From assembly GCF_028640845.1 (NCBI RefSeq), contig NC_080540.1:95592061-95656060 (forward strand): a stretch of 64,000 bases of DNA, read 5' to 3'. Positions 47,352 to 57,105 of this stretch are shown here, piece by piece (the first letter of the stretch is position 1; each line of letters starts with the position of its first letter). A program made the translations under genes and the position numbers. Source of the DNA: Ahaetulla prasina. Lineage: Eukaryota; Chordata; Lepidosauria; Squamata; Colubridae. The notes below the pieces were generated by a model. It saw nothing but the letters and a program-made list of their open reading frames with translations. It made no database searches and was not told the origin of the DNA.

Positions 47352-50300
47352 CTGAAATGAAATATCCAGTTATTACTTTCATGCAAGATGAAGAATCGTA
47401 AATCATACTTGGCTATTTGCATGTATAAACCTCAATTTTCTAGTTTGAAAATAGCATACTAGCTATCATCCTCTAAGACTTTCACTATACTTTTAAATTT
47501 ATTCACTGAAGTAAAAATATATTTCCAGTGAATTATTAATGTTACGTATTTGATTCTTTGTGGGCTGCTATATTTGCATTTTATTTGTTAAGAACTCTTG
47601 CAGCCTGTTTTATTCTCTTCATATTACCGGGGAAGATGACAGAAAATAAATAGGCAAATATCCTAGTCTAAAAACATCTCAGTTAAGGGAATAGTGCCGT
47701 GATTTTTCCTCTCGTATTCATACAGCTGCCCATCTTTCAACCAATTCCTGATCAAAAATACTGCTTCTTTTGGTAAGTTTATTTCTATCTTAGCTTGTAG
47801 AGATAGAACTTGATTTACTTTCTATTGTGAATAAAGGAAAGCTGAGAAAACCTGGTTTCTTTTCTTGTTAACATGAAGAGAAATATCTACAACAAAAAAT
47901 ACCTTTTTTGCATTCATTCTCAGTTCTCAAAGATGCAATCCCAAAATAATGCAAAGAACCATAAACAATAACTCCTGCTGTCACAGAGGAACTGAAATAT
48001 AGGTAGATAACCAATATTAACATTGACCTTTGATGCCAAGGTATGATTATATTACCCAAAGAAGGCTACTGAGAAGCAAATGACAGGATGTCAAGAACCT
48101 CAGCAGAACCACAAGCACCAGAAGTAGAATATTATTTGTCTAACCAGGACTGCACCTTTATTTTGTATTCATCCAAAATCTTAGGTTTTAATCAACTATA
48201 GCACTGCTTTCCAGTACCTTCCTAACTGGAGACAAAACAATAATGTTCCTGGAAATAATAAGTATTTACTAGAGTTAGACAGGGCTATATCACGCTCCCA
48301 ATTCATAGTTCATCTTACCGGTCTGATTAAAAATAAATGCTTTCAATGTTTCCAGAGTTCTATCTGTATGATTAAATCTCGCCATTGGCTTAGCACCTTG
48401 AAAAAGGAGGATGTTAGGAACAGCCACAGTTCCAAACCGAGTTGATAAACTGCAAAGAATAAAGTAGAAGAATCAATTTTGCTAAACAAATTTCTCACTT
48501 AAATTTATAAAAACTAGCTGTTATACTTCATCAAACTAGAATCACCATGTAAAACAAAAACAAAAAAAATTGAAAGTCCTGGAATAGGAAGCAATGGATG
48601 GTCAGAAAGCATTTTCTGCCCTTATGTGTCCTTATTACTTTATTACATTATCTTATTATTATTGTAAACTAACATTTCGAATGTAAAAATTAAACTTAAC
48701 AATTATCATTCAGAAAAGAATAAAATTTACCTGCTATGTTGGGAGGCATCCAAGGCTAAGAAATGAAGTGTTGGGAACACTCGTGGCAGACAATTAAAAT
48801 GAGGAGCCAAATTGGCAGAAAAACGACACCAAGGGGTATAAAATAAGACCAACGTGCAGTCACTGCCATTTGGATTTAAAAATTCCATTAAATCCTAAAA
48901 TAGATATTAAAAAATTAATTTTAAAAAGCAAGTGCTATTCAAAAAAGCAATGAAGTGCCTCAACGTTTTTTGCCTTTGCGGAGCCAGGATCAGTGTAGCC
49001 TACACATGATGTATCCGGCCCGTGGGCCACCAGTTTGACAGGCCTGCTCTACATTAAAGTTCTAACTAGCCATTCTATTATAAAACGTGTTTCAAACTTA
49101 AACAATAACCATAGTATGAATTATGATTACATTCCATTAAGTCATTGTCAACTTTTAGTGACCACATAGATTTTCTCATGATGACCTGTAGAATGAATTT
49201 GAGAGCTTTAATTTCCTAATTTCAAAAGTAAATATGCATACTGGCCAGTTAATTTATACTTAAATATTTAAGTATTAATATTAGTATTAAGTATTAATAC
49301 TTAAATATTTTAAGTATCCGTTATTAAATAGTTTCCTGCAAAAACAAAGACACAATCAAACCCATAAAATCCTGTGATAGTTTGATTTTGACAATAGCTT
49401 TCAAGAGTAAACACATAATAGGAAACCTACATTCCTTAAATCCAAATAAATGTGATGTATCAAATTAAACACTATCTAAATCCAGTAATGTCACACTGAA
49501 GGCAACAAAATGCCTTAAGAACAGCAATCAATATGCAGAACTATATTGTTTCCAATATTGCAGATAACATTCACTTGTTTTGATACCTCAATTAAGCAGT
49601 CTGTGAAATAAGTACTATCCTTTATAGACATTTTTTTTCTTAACAATTTTAGGAACAATGCATTCCTAGAAGATTAAGTCGATCAGTTGAAATACCAGTC
49701 TTCAGATTTGAGAACAAAAAGTTCAGAAAAAAACAAAATAGAATCCATCGTCTTTATTCTCAGAATCATTTTACATGGTTACACCTTTCAAGTTGCACAG
49801 CATTTGTGCTCTGTAGATTGCTGACAGTAAGAAAACAAATATATACACACACACACACACACACACAATTAGTAGGATAAGACTTAGCTCAGTTAACATG
49901 CTTAATCCATGTAGGCTAAAAATCCAAGGGCTACATTCACATAACGCCTTGTGGACTGGTTTATTTTTTGGCAACTTGATTAAAAAAAAACAGGTTATTA
50001 GATTATTGTGATTAGATTCTTGTTCAATGTTTTATTCAGCCCAAACGGATTAATTGAATAACCATTTCAGTTATGTTCTGTGAAGTAAATTTGACAATCC
50101 AGTTCATTAGCTCCTTCTCTTAATAGGAATACTGCCGTTCCATTACATTTGTGGGGGGGGAAACCTGATTCAACAGCATGCAAATTAAACAAGTACTGTA
50201 ATAGCATAAAGAGAGAGACACTTTTTTTCACTCTAGTCCAGTGTTTCTCAACCTTGGCCACTTTAGGATGTGTGGACTTCACCTCTAGAATTCCTGGGCC

Positions 50301-51578
50301 AGCAATGGGGAATTCTGGAAGTTGAAGTCCACACTGCCAAGGTTAAGGAACACAGCTGTAGTCCTATCTAAGCCCTACTTTAGCTGCATCTTTAGCAGCA
50401 CCAATGTTGTCAGCCCAAATTGCCAATTTTAGCTTAAGGAGAAATACATCAAAATACTTATCACTTACTTGGGAAATATTCAAAATCTGTAATGTGAAAT
50501 TTGTCATTCCTGTAATGTTTCTTTCCTCACAGTTCACTTTTGGGGTTTTCATACCATCTGTGTTATTTGAGTCCTCTGCTGATGAAGGATGCACTGCTTC
50601 CAGCACTACTGCTGGATGTACTATTGGCTCTTGTGAATGAGACACTTGCTGAGATACAGATGCTATGTTATTCGTACGGCATTCACCATCTGATGATGCA
50701 TCACAAGTACCCGTGTCTGCTTCAGAGAGATGTGTCTCCTTTGTGTCGCTTGGAATAACAGACAATACAACATGATGGTCTGCAAGAAGGCTACCACTCA
50801 TCATAGCATCAGCAATTTCTGCAGTCCTATACTGTACCGATTCTCTGTGTCCATCGCTGCTTGAATGGACAGAAGTGCTTTCCGAATTTAATGGTAGGGT
50901 AGTTTCACTTAGTTCTTCTGATAGCAGGTCAGAAGTTTCTTCTATTTCTGCTGCAAAATACACATACATACAGGTGTGTACATATAGAAATACACCTCAT
51001 TTACAATTTCACGCAGCATAACCACACATCTTTAATTTGCTCAAAGTGAGAATCCAGCCAGAACTGGAGATTAAGATAATTAATTTACTAATCCTTAATG
51101 CTTAAAGCTTTCCATTTTGTGCCCATCTCTCCTAAATGCATGATTCAACAGCATTTAAATACAGCAAGAGACGTCTGACTAGACACTTTCACCTTGCCTT
51201 TGCTGTCTTTATGAAAAGAAAATAGCCTTTATTTCAGGAGAGAGAACAACAACGCAACCTGAAAACCACGGAAATGCAGAGTGAGGGAAATACGTTTTTG
51301 CTATCTGGTTCACCCCACCCGCGTCCTACTTCGGGGAGACGCAGAGAAGGGGCTCTTTTGCCTCTTTCCCCACCCACGGGGAAAAAAAAACCAAAAGCCA
51401 CGACACGCGTTCAACCAAATAGGTCGTCGGGACAAGGTGCGTCTAAAAGGCAGCTATTGGCGCCCCCTCCACCACTCAATATTGCCATGGCAACTGAACC
51501 CTCCTCACCTGCCGCAAGGAAGGCGAGTAGCCAGACCACCCCGAGGTGCCGCCCCCACCCGCGCGAGGCCAAGAGCAT
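47155..51578 (-). CDS. TXNDC15: TXNDC15, thioredoxin domain-containing protein 15 (five coding exons)
   Basis: Joined minus-strand exons 51578-51509, 50950-50469, 48894-48731, 48449-48319 and 47351-47155 give one 347-residue frame (human protein about 360). Order: N-terminal signal peptide (about residues 1-23), acidic Ser/Glu-rich lumenal region (about 25-150), a conserved [10 protein letters not shown] segment, a thioredoxin-like fold with YTPWCRFS and the cis-proline segment VAVPNILLF, a transmembrane helix near residues 308-329 and a short C-tail (RWLIPG..). Several N-glycosylation sequons (NNTD, NITG, NFTL, NISQ, NHTD) fit a lumenal orientation. The thioredoxin motif is C-R-F-S, not CxxC, as in the mammalian protein, so a classical dithiol oxidoreductase is unlikely. 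Family knowledge: human TXNDC15 loss causes a Meckel-Gruber ciliopathy. All junctions are GT-AG and phases agree (1, 0, 2, 1). It lies upstream of PCBD2 in the same orientation, as in mammals. Confidence 0.96.
47352..48318 (-). other. TXNDC15 intron 4
   Basis: Unique AT-rich sequence; no repeat or RNA gene recognised. Confidence 0.8.
48319..48449 (-). CDS. TXNDC15: TXNDC15 coding exon 4 (cis-Pro segment)
   Basis: A 131-nt exon after TTTGCAG and before the donor GTAAGA, phase 2 in and phase 1 out. It encodes [18 protein letters not shown], with the cis-proline loop of the thioredoxin fold, then [19 protein letters not shown]. Confidence 0.96.
48731..48894 (-). CDS. TXNDC15: TXNDC15 coding exon 3 (thioredoxin fold, CRFS motif)
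   Basis: A 164-nt exon between TTTTAG and the donor GTAAAT, phase 0 in and phase 2 out. It encodes [13 protein letters not shown] then the redox-site segment [17 protein letters not shown] and [10 protein letters not shown]. The active-site position has one cysteine (C-R-F-S). Residue matches to the mammalian exon are near-continuous. Confidence 0.96.
48975..49050. mobile_element. hAT-type fragment in TXNDC15 intron 2
   Basis: TTGCGGAGCCAGGATCAGTG .. CCGGCCCGTGGGCCACCAGTTTGACAGGCCTG is a truncated terminus of the GTTTGACA family. Confidence 0.45.
49846..49866. repeat. (AC)n microsatellite
   Basis: About ten AC units within TXNDC15 intron 2. Confidence 0.9.
50239..50358. mobile_element. Palindromic hAT MITE, 120 bp
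   Basis: CAGTGTTTCTCAACCTTGGC .. GCCAAGGTTAAGGAACACAGCTG with GTGTGGACTTCA / TGAAGTCCACAC in between, a relative of 1959-2079. The flanks do not show a clean 8-bp duplication. It lies in TXNDC15 intron 2, 110 bp from exon 2. Confidence 0.7.
50469..50950 (-). CDS. TXNDC15: TXNDC15 coding exon 2 (lumenal acidic region)
   Basis: A 482-nt exon, about 160 codons, starting after TTTTGCAG and ending TCC-CAA before the donor GTAAGT, phase 0. It begins EIEETSDLL and ends [10 protein letters not shown]. The first ~120 residues are Ser/Thr/Glu-rich and poorly conserved; the last ~30 ([19 protein letters not shown]..) match the mammalian protein closely. The acceptor is a tandem CAGCAG (50948-50953), so isoforms with and without one alanine are possible. 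Confidence 0.95.
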
Positions 51579-51880
51579 CCTCCTCGCAAGGGAGGGGGGC
51601 CGGCCGCTCTCCCCCCGCCAAAAAAAAAAAACACCGGTGAAGTGGCCGGCAAAAGGGACCTAGCCACCAGGGCTTCCGGTTGCACTTCCGCTTCCGGTTT
51701 TGCAACGCCAACGAAAGCCTGCGTGAGAGCGCTGCTGGGCTGGCTCTTCTTTTGTCCGCAACCCGGATATTGTAGCCTCGGAGGAAGCGAAGGTGGAAAT
51801 CCTGTGCCGTCGTCTCCGCGGTGTTTTGGGAGATCCTGTGCTTCCCCTCCCCGAAGGAATTTTAATAAAAATTAACATCA
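51300..51880 (-). promoter_or_regulatory. TXNDC15 CpG-island promoter with ETS-site cluster
   Basis: GC- and CpG-rich block around TXNDC15 exon 1 in otherwise AT-rich DNA. At 51672-51697 the minus strand reads two CCGGAAG sites and one GCGGAAGTG within 30 bp, a typical ETS/GABP arrangement at TATA-less housekeeping promoters, about 95-120 bp upstream of the chosen ATG. Long frames on both strands here are CpG-island artefacts. The island may also act divergently; no gene is seen on the plus strand. Confidence 0.7.
51509..51578 (-). CDS. TXNDC15: TXNDC15 coding exon 1 (signal peptide)
   Basis: The ATG at 51578-51576 opens a 70-nt coding segment giving a basic start followed by a hydrophobic core ([13 protein letters not shown]), a good secretory signal. 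It ends GCA-G before the donor GTGAGG at 51508, phase 1. This start was chosen because it sits at the head of the signal peptide and the frame joins exon 2 exactly. No in-frame stop was found just upstream, so a slightly longer N-terminus is not excluded. Confidence 0.88.
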
Positions 51881-52087
51881 CTTATTTTCCTCGTGGAACG
51901 CGCTTCTTTTCCCAATTAATATTCTAATTGCTATGGAGAAACGAATGGGTCGATATTATAAACCCTGCAGTGAATCTAGTTCTTTATTTTCACTCTGCGG
52001 GATATACGGACAGAAATATGATCTAAGGGTCCGTCTTGTAGCTATTCATGTTGATCTGGCCCTTCCATCTGTTAATCAATCAATCAA

Positions 52088-52205
52088 TCAATCAGAATAG
52101 AGCTGGAAGGGATCTTGGAGGGCTTCTAATCCACCCTTCTGCTCAAGCAGGAGACCCCAAACTATTTGAAACAAGTGGCTGTCCAGTTTCTTCTTAAAAA
52201 TCTTT
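52088..52205 (-). mobile_element. CR1-type LINE 3' fragment
   Basis: AATCAGAATAGAGCTGGAAGGGATCTTGGAGGGCTTCTAATCC .. CTCAAGCAGGAGACCCC .. GTGGCTGTCCAGTTTCTTC. Confidence 0.75.
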
Positions 52206-52209
52206 GATC

Positions 52210-52330
52210 GAGAGGTAGGCACCAGCGTGCCTACCGTCCCTGTCCTAATGTTCCCTTTAATTGTATTAATTTTATGTATTCAATTCATGCTTATATATAT
52301 TATCTTAATACATATGTAGGAAGTTAGCGC
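52210..52330 (+). repeat. Dispersed repeat (TAGGCACCAGCGTGCCTACC module)
   Basis: GAGGTAGGCACCAGCGTGCC..GTCCCTGTCCTAATGTTCCCTTTAATTG: reverse of the module at 18870-18960. Confidence 0.5.
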
Positions 52331-52339
52331 CCACCCCAC

Positions 52340-52877
52340 TCCTAGAAGAATGAAATATTTTAGAAAATATTTTAAAAGGCAGAATATATTTCCCTGGATG
52401 AGAAATGGAAAAACATGTTTTAAAGACAAAGCAGCTTCCTGACTCCCCCCACCTTTGTCAAAGGGTCAGAGACAGAAACTCATTCTCCCCACCTTTGTCA
52501 ATGGGTCAGAGGTAGAAACTCATTCTCCCCACCTTTGTCAATGGGACCATCATCTGCAACATAATAGGACCCATCTAGCAACTGAAACTCACCACATGAC
52601 ACCTGGGAAGATTACATCAGCCAGCAAGGCTAGCTAAGACCCCCACCCCCTGGGAGTCTGACAACCAATCAGGATACTCTTCCTGTGCCCCAGAAAGTTC
52701 AAAGCTCAGAAAAAGCATAAAGCCAGGAAGCGCACAGGATCTCATCCCTTTTCTGTTCAGGATCTCAAGCCGTGTGATCCTGGCCACCATTAAACCATCT
52801 TTCCAAGCAGCCTCCATGTTTCCAGTGTCTTTGTCCCCACTTGGAACTGAACCCAGATGGATAGTTCTTTCAACACA
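52340..52877 (+). mobile_element. LTR-like unit
   Basis: Plus-strand order: two and a half copies of a 40-bp repeat (52447-52545), CCAAT box in CCAATCAGG (about 52662), TATA-like GCATAAAGCC (about 52717), a possible polyadenylation ATTAAA (about 52791) and an end in ..CTTTCAACA. The layout fits U3-R-U5 of an old LTR retroelement. The 5' edge is not fixed and no internal coding part adjoins it. Confidence 0.4.
52447..52545. repeat. 40-bp tandem repeat, ~2.5 units
   Basis: CCCCACCTTTGTCAA.GGGTC with AGAAACTCATTCT recurs with exact 40-bp spacing (ACCTTTGTCA at 52451, 52491, 52531). Confidence 0.93.
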
Positions 52878-52998
52878 TACTTGACAAATAAATAAATAAT
52901 GTATTGTTGGAAGAAATATCCATCTGGGTTCAGTTCCAAGTGGGGACAAAGACACTGGAAACATGGAGGCTGCTTAGAAAGATGGTTTAATGGTGGCC
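52782..52998. repeat. Inverted duplication of the LTR-like 3' end
   Basis: 52782-52880 and 52901-52998 are reverse complements with few mismatches, around a 20-nt AT-rich spacer (ATAAATAAATAA). It runs from GGCCACCATTAAACC to its complement. Confidence 0.9.
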
Positions 52999-53475
52999 TT
53001 CCGGGTGCGCTTCAAGGTTTTGGTGACCACCTTTAAAGCGCTCCATGGCATAGGGCCGGGTTATCTACGGGACCGCCTACTGCTACCGAATACCTCTCAC
53101 CGACCCGTGCGCTCTCATAGAGAGGGACTCCTCAGGGTGCCGTCAGCGAGGCAATGTCGTCTGGCGGCGCCCAGGGGAAGGGCCTTCTCTGTGGGGGCTC
53201 CCACCCTCTGGAACGAACTACCCCAGGACTTCGTCAGCTTCGGACCTTGGACCTTCCGCATGAGCTTAAAACATACTTATTTAATTGCGCAGGACTGAGC
53301 TAGATTTTAATTCTGGGTTTTAAATTGGGTTTTATTTTCATATTTTTAATTTAGGCTTTTAGAATAAGTTTTTTAATTGTTTTTAGACTGTATTTATCTA
53401 TTTTTAAATGCCTGTAAACCGCCCTGAGTCCTTCGGGAGATAGGGCGGTATATAAATTTAAATAATAAATAAATA
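52999..53475 (+). mobile_element. L2-like LINE 3' end with coding remnant
   Basis: The frame encodes the C-terminal RT-protein tail VRFKVLVTTFKALHGIGPGY .. RAFSVGAPTLWNELPQD, then a 3' UTR CCGCCCTGAGTCCTTCGGGAGATAGGGCGGTATATAAAT and an (AATA)n tail. The coding tail is open to TGA at 53296, so the copy is fairly young. Only the last ~95 codons remain. Confidence 0.78.
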
Positions 53476-53605
53476 AATAAACAAAGTGATTTAACTGAAC
53501 AACCATAGCAAAAAAGGGTCATAAAATCAGCCATGACTCAACTGCCTTGCTTAGCAATGTAAATTCTGTTTTAATTGTGGTCGTAAATTGAAGACTACCT
53601 GTACC
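53476..53605. mobile_element. CAGGTAGTCC-family 3' fragment
   Basis: GTGATTTAACTGAACAACC .. GACTACCTGTA, half of the element described at 2606. Confidence 0.6.
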
Positions 53606-55190
53606 TATGTACTTACTTTGTGTATGACAACCTTCCCTTATTTCAAACCCACTACCACTTTTATACAGTTTGAGTGCTTAGTAAATTGATGTAGTGATCA
53701 GTATTTGCTATATTACAATATAAAAAATATGTAAAATTGGATTTCATTGATTGAAACAAAAACGTTCAGTATGTGCCATAAAAGAAAAAAGAAAGAAAAT
53801 AATTGCTAATATTCATGTGCAACCTATTTTTTAAAGCATTTTTTTCTATAAGCCATGTTTCCACAATGTTATAATACAGGTCTCAAATTATCAAGAGGGA
53901 CACTTGAGGACTGCTTCATTAGTCTGAGGGCTGCAACACTTATCATACAATGATAGAAATTTTGAAATGAGTAAAAACTGAAGAAATGAAAATGAAATAA
54001 AAGTATAACAAAATCATATTAAGATATCTCTTTAAAAATATTAGTTTTTAATTGAGCACTTTGACTATTTATCTGACAGCATTTTTCGTTAAGTGAAACA
54101 TTTAAATTCGGTTTTATATCTAGATACAAACTTGTCAGCTATGTAGTCCAGACCAGGAATCAACTCCACAGGAACGCTAATACTATTTTTACTGGGAAAG
54201 GCTATTATAACAGAATCTTGCAAGTTTGATTGTGCTGAACTTTCTCCACTTCATATATTTCTGTGAATTAGGGCGGTGTCTGTCTGAGGATAGCCACTTT
54301 ATGTGACTTTATTTCTTTCGTTAATTTATCCATCTCCGCACAGTCCAGAATTTTCTTGATTGTTTCTTCTTCTGTTAGTATCTTTTCATTTTTCCAGAGC
54401 TGTGCGTAGGAAAAGATTACCACTTTCAAATATGAAAAAAGTGATAGGTGTCTTTTTACATTTATATTCTAGAATTTCCCATAAATAGTGTTTTCACATA
54501 GCTACAAATGCTATCATAACCTCTACTCAGTGCATTTGTGTTTCTAGAAAAATATATCCATTAAATATATTCAGTTTTGAACATTATATTTACTTGTCAT
54601 CTGACCTCAGCATCACCACCTCCCCTTGCTATCAGCAGTCAGCTCATGGAGATCTGGGTTGGTTGGTGCAGTAGTAAATGTGTTCTTAAGAGAGGGCATA
54701 ATATATAAACATAATATGTAATAACCTCTTCCTTGAAAGTGGCAGTAATGTGCCATCATTTGATCCAGTTGCCCTGGACAATTATTGACTTGTGTCCAGT
54801 GGTTCTTTCTGTGAAGAAATTGGATGGACTAGAATTAAAACGGCCTGGGAGGAAATGAAAGTTACCAGTATGTTTCAGTACAGTTTGAGGCTCATGTTCA
54901 GCAGAGAAACAGCATTGACTGCACCTATAGGAAAAGTACAACCTTCCAGGGCTTGCTTAATATTTCAGTGGCTTTCAGTGCCATTGGTATCCTTGATATC
55001 CTTTCAAGCCTTCTCCAAGATCTAGAATCAGGGAACCCTCTATTATACTGGTTGTCTTTTCTGAAGAAAGGGTTCCAGTCATGGGGAAAGATTCAAATCT
55101 TGGAGAATGGTGAAACCATTGGATGATAGTCAGGTTTCACCTGTGTGCTAATGTTAATTAACATGCCCATGTTGATGATATCCAGTTGTA
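53606..55190. other. Intergenic, nothing recognised
   Basis: AT-rich unique sequence; short frames near 54756-55025 show no family resemblance. Confidence 0.5.
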
Positions 55191-55192
55191 TA

Positions 55193-56199
55193 TCCAGTTG
55201 CATCTCCAACGATCCATCTGTTAAGCTACTGAAGTTCGCAGATGACACAACAGTGATTGGTCTCATTCGAGACAATGACGAATCCGCATATAGACGAGAG
55301 GTTGAACAACTAGCCTTGTGGTGCAACCAAAACAATCTGGAACTGAACACACTCAAAACCGTAGAAATGGTGGTAGACTTTAGGAGAAACCCTTCCATAC
55401 TTCCACCTCTCACAATACTAGACAACACAATATCAACAGTAGAAACCTTTAAATTTCTAGGTTCTATCATATCGCAAGATCTAAAATGGACAGCTAATCA
55501 AAAACATCATCAAAAAAGGACAACAAAGAATGTTCTTTCTGCGCTACTCAGTAAGCTCAAACTGCCCAAGGAGCTGCTGATTCAGTTCTACAGAGGAATT
55601 ATTGAGTCTGTCATTTGCACCTCTATAACTTTCTGGTTCGGTTCGGCAACCCAACAAGAAAGACACAGACTTCAGAGGATAATTAGAACTGCAGAAAAAA
55701 TAATTGCTACCAACCTGCATTCCATTGAGGACCTGTACACTGCACGAATCAAGAAGAGGGCTGTGAAAATATTTACAGATCCCTCACATCCAGGACATAA
55801 ACTGTTTCAACTCCTACCCTCAAAACGACGCTATAGAGCACTGCACACCAGAACAACTAGACACAAGAACAGTTTTTTCCCGAAGGCCATCACTCTGCTA
55901 AACAAATAATTCCCTCAACACTGTCAAACTATTTACTGAATCTGCACTACTATTAATCGTTTCATAGTTCCCATCACCAATCTCTTTCCATTTATGACTG
56001 TATGACTATAACTTGTTGCTGGCAATCCTTATGATTTATATTGATATATTGACCATCAATTGTGTTGCAAATGTTGTACCTTGATGAACGTATCTTTTCT
56101 TTTATGTACACTGAGAGCATATGCACCAAGACAAATTCCTTGTGTGTCCAATCACACTTGGCCAATAAAAAATTCTATTCTATTCTATTCTATTCTATA
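55193..56199 (+). pseudogene. LINE reverse-transcriptase fragment, L2/Rex-like (copy 2)
   Basis: From [21 protein letters not shown] through [37 protein letters not shown] and DPSHPGHKLFQLLPSKRRY to AITLLNK and TAA at 55907-55909. It starts inside the RT palm (5' truncation). A short out-of-phase stretch (QKHHQKRTTKNVLSALL) shows two compensating frameshifts relative to copy 1. The 3' UTR ends TTGGCCAATAAAAAATTCTATTCTATTCTATTCTATTC at about 56199. Confidence 0.88.
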
Positions 56200-56299
56200 T
56201 CTTAACTTCTAAGTTCATGATGCTGTCCAGGAAATTGTTCACTCTCCTCAGTAGTTAGTTTGGAATTTGGGGTTCTCCTTGGATTTATAACTCCAACTT

Positions 56300-56572
56300 A
56301 AGGAGCAGATGGCCTTTTAAAAGCAAAAAATGCTTTTAAAAGTAAAAAAAAGGCTCTGACAATCAGGCAGCTCAGCTATGATCGTCAGAGCCTTTTTTTT
56401 ACCTTTTAAAAGCATTTTTTAAAAGAAGCGGCAAGTGGGGAAGCAAGCGATTGAGCATTGGGTGGGCATGGGCGGTGGGGGAGAAGGGATTTTTGCTACC
56501 GGTTCTCCAAACCACCCACCGCCATCGCTACCGGATTGGCTGATCTGATCTGAACCGGGATCATTTCACCCC
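56300..56572. mobile_element. hAT-type fragment with internal palindrome
   Basis: Ends GCTACCGGATTGGC..GATCATTTCACCCCTG, the same terminus as 4736-5911. The left end was not found. It contains a ~36-bp-arm hairpin (56325-56360 with 56384-56420). Confidence 0.6.
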
Positions 56573-56589
56573 TGATCTAGGTGCTTGGC

Positions 56590-57105
56590 AACCAGCTCAC
56601 ATTTACGATGATTGCTTTGTGCTGGCCATTTGTGACGTTCCCTGCTGGCTTCCATAAGCAAAGTCAATGGGGAAGCTGGCAGAGAAGGTTACGATGCAAT
56701 CTAGCCACTTTTTCTCCTGAGGAGTTCCTGTCAAGAGTATTCTATCCCAGGGATCTTGTGGGCTGTAGGATGTTTACACTGCAGCACTGCAGCCATTCCC
56801 TGCCCACACACACTCACATGCCACCACCACAATCTCACCCCAGCTCATATGCACTCCCATGGCACCACAGCACCTCCTTGCCTTACCATTTAGCACTCAC
56901 ATGCTCTCAGACCTGTTTGTAAACTACCTGAGATTTGCAACTTTCAGCCATCTTCTCCACTAACTTAGTCCCTAGTCACAGTCATGTGAGGTCCTCATTT
57001 AACAATCTGCAACTTTTATTTAATGATGGCAATGGGGACTGCCAATTGCCATAGCTTAGCAATGGAAATTTAGGTCCCAATTGCCATAATTGAGGACTAC
57101 CTTTA
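56590..57105. mobile_element. CAGGTAGTCC-family copy, diverged
   Basis: GCTTGGCAACCAGCTCACATTTACG .. AGCAAAGTCAATGGGGAAGC .. AACAATCTGCAAC .. AATTGAGGACTACCTTTA. A C-rich insertion (about 56770-56920) interrupts it. Confidence 0.5.

Noticed and set aside
51274..51875. Several 70-130-codon frames on both strands
   Set aside because: Composition effect of the TXNDC15 CpG island. Only the 70-nt signal-peptide exon joins in phase to a conserved protein.
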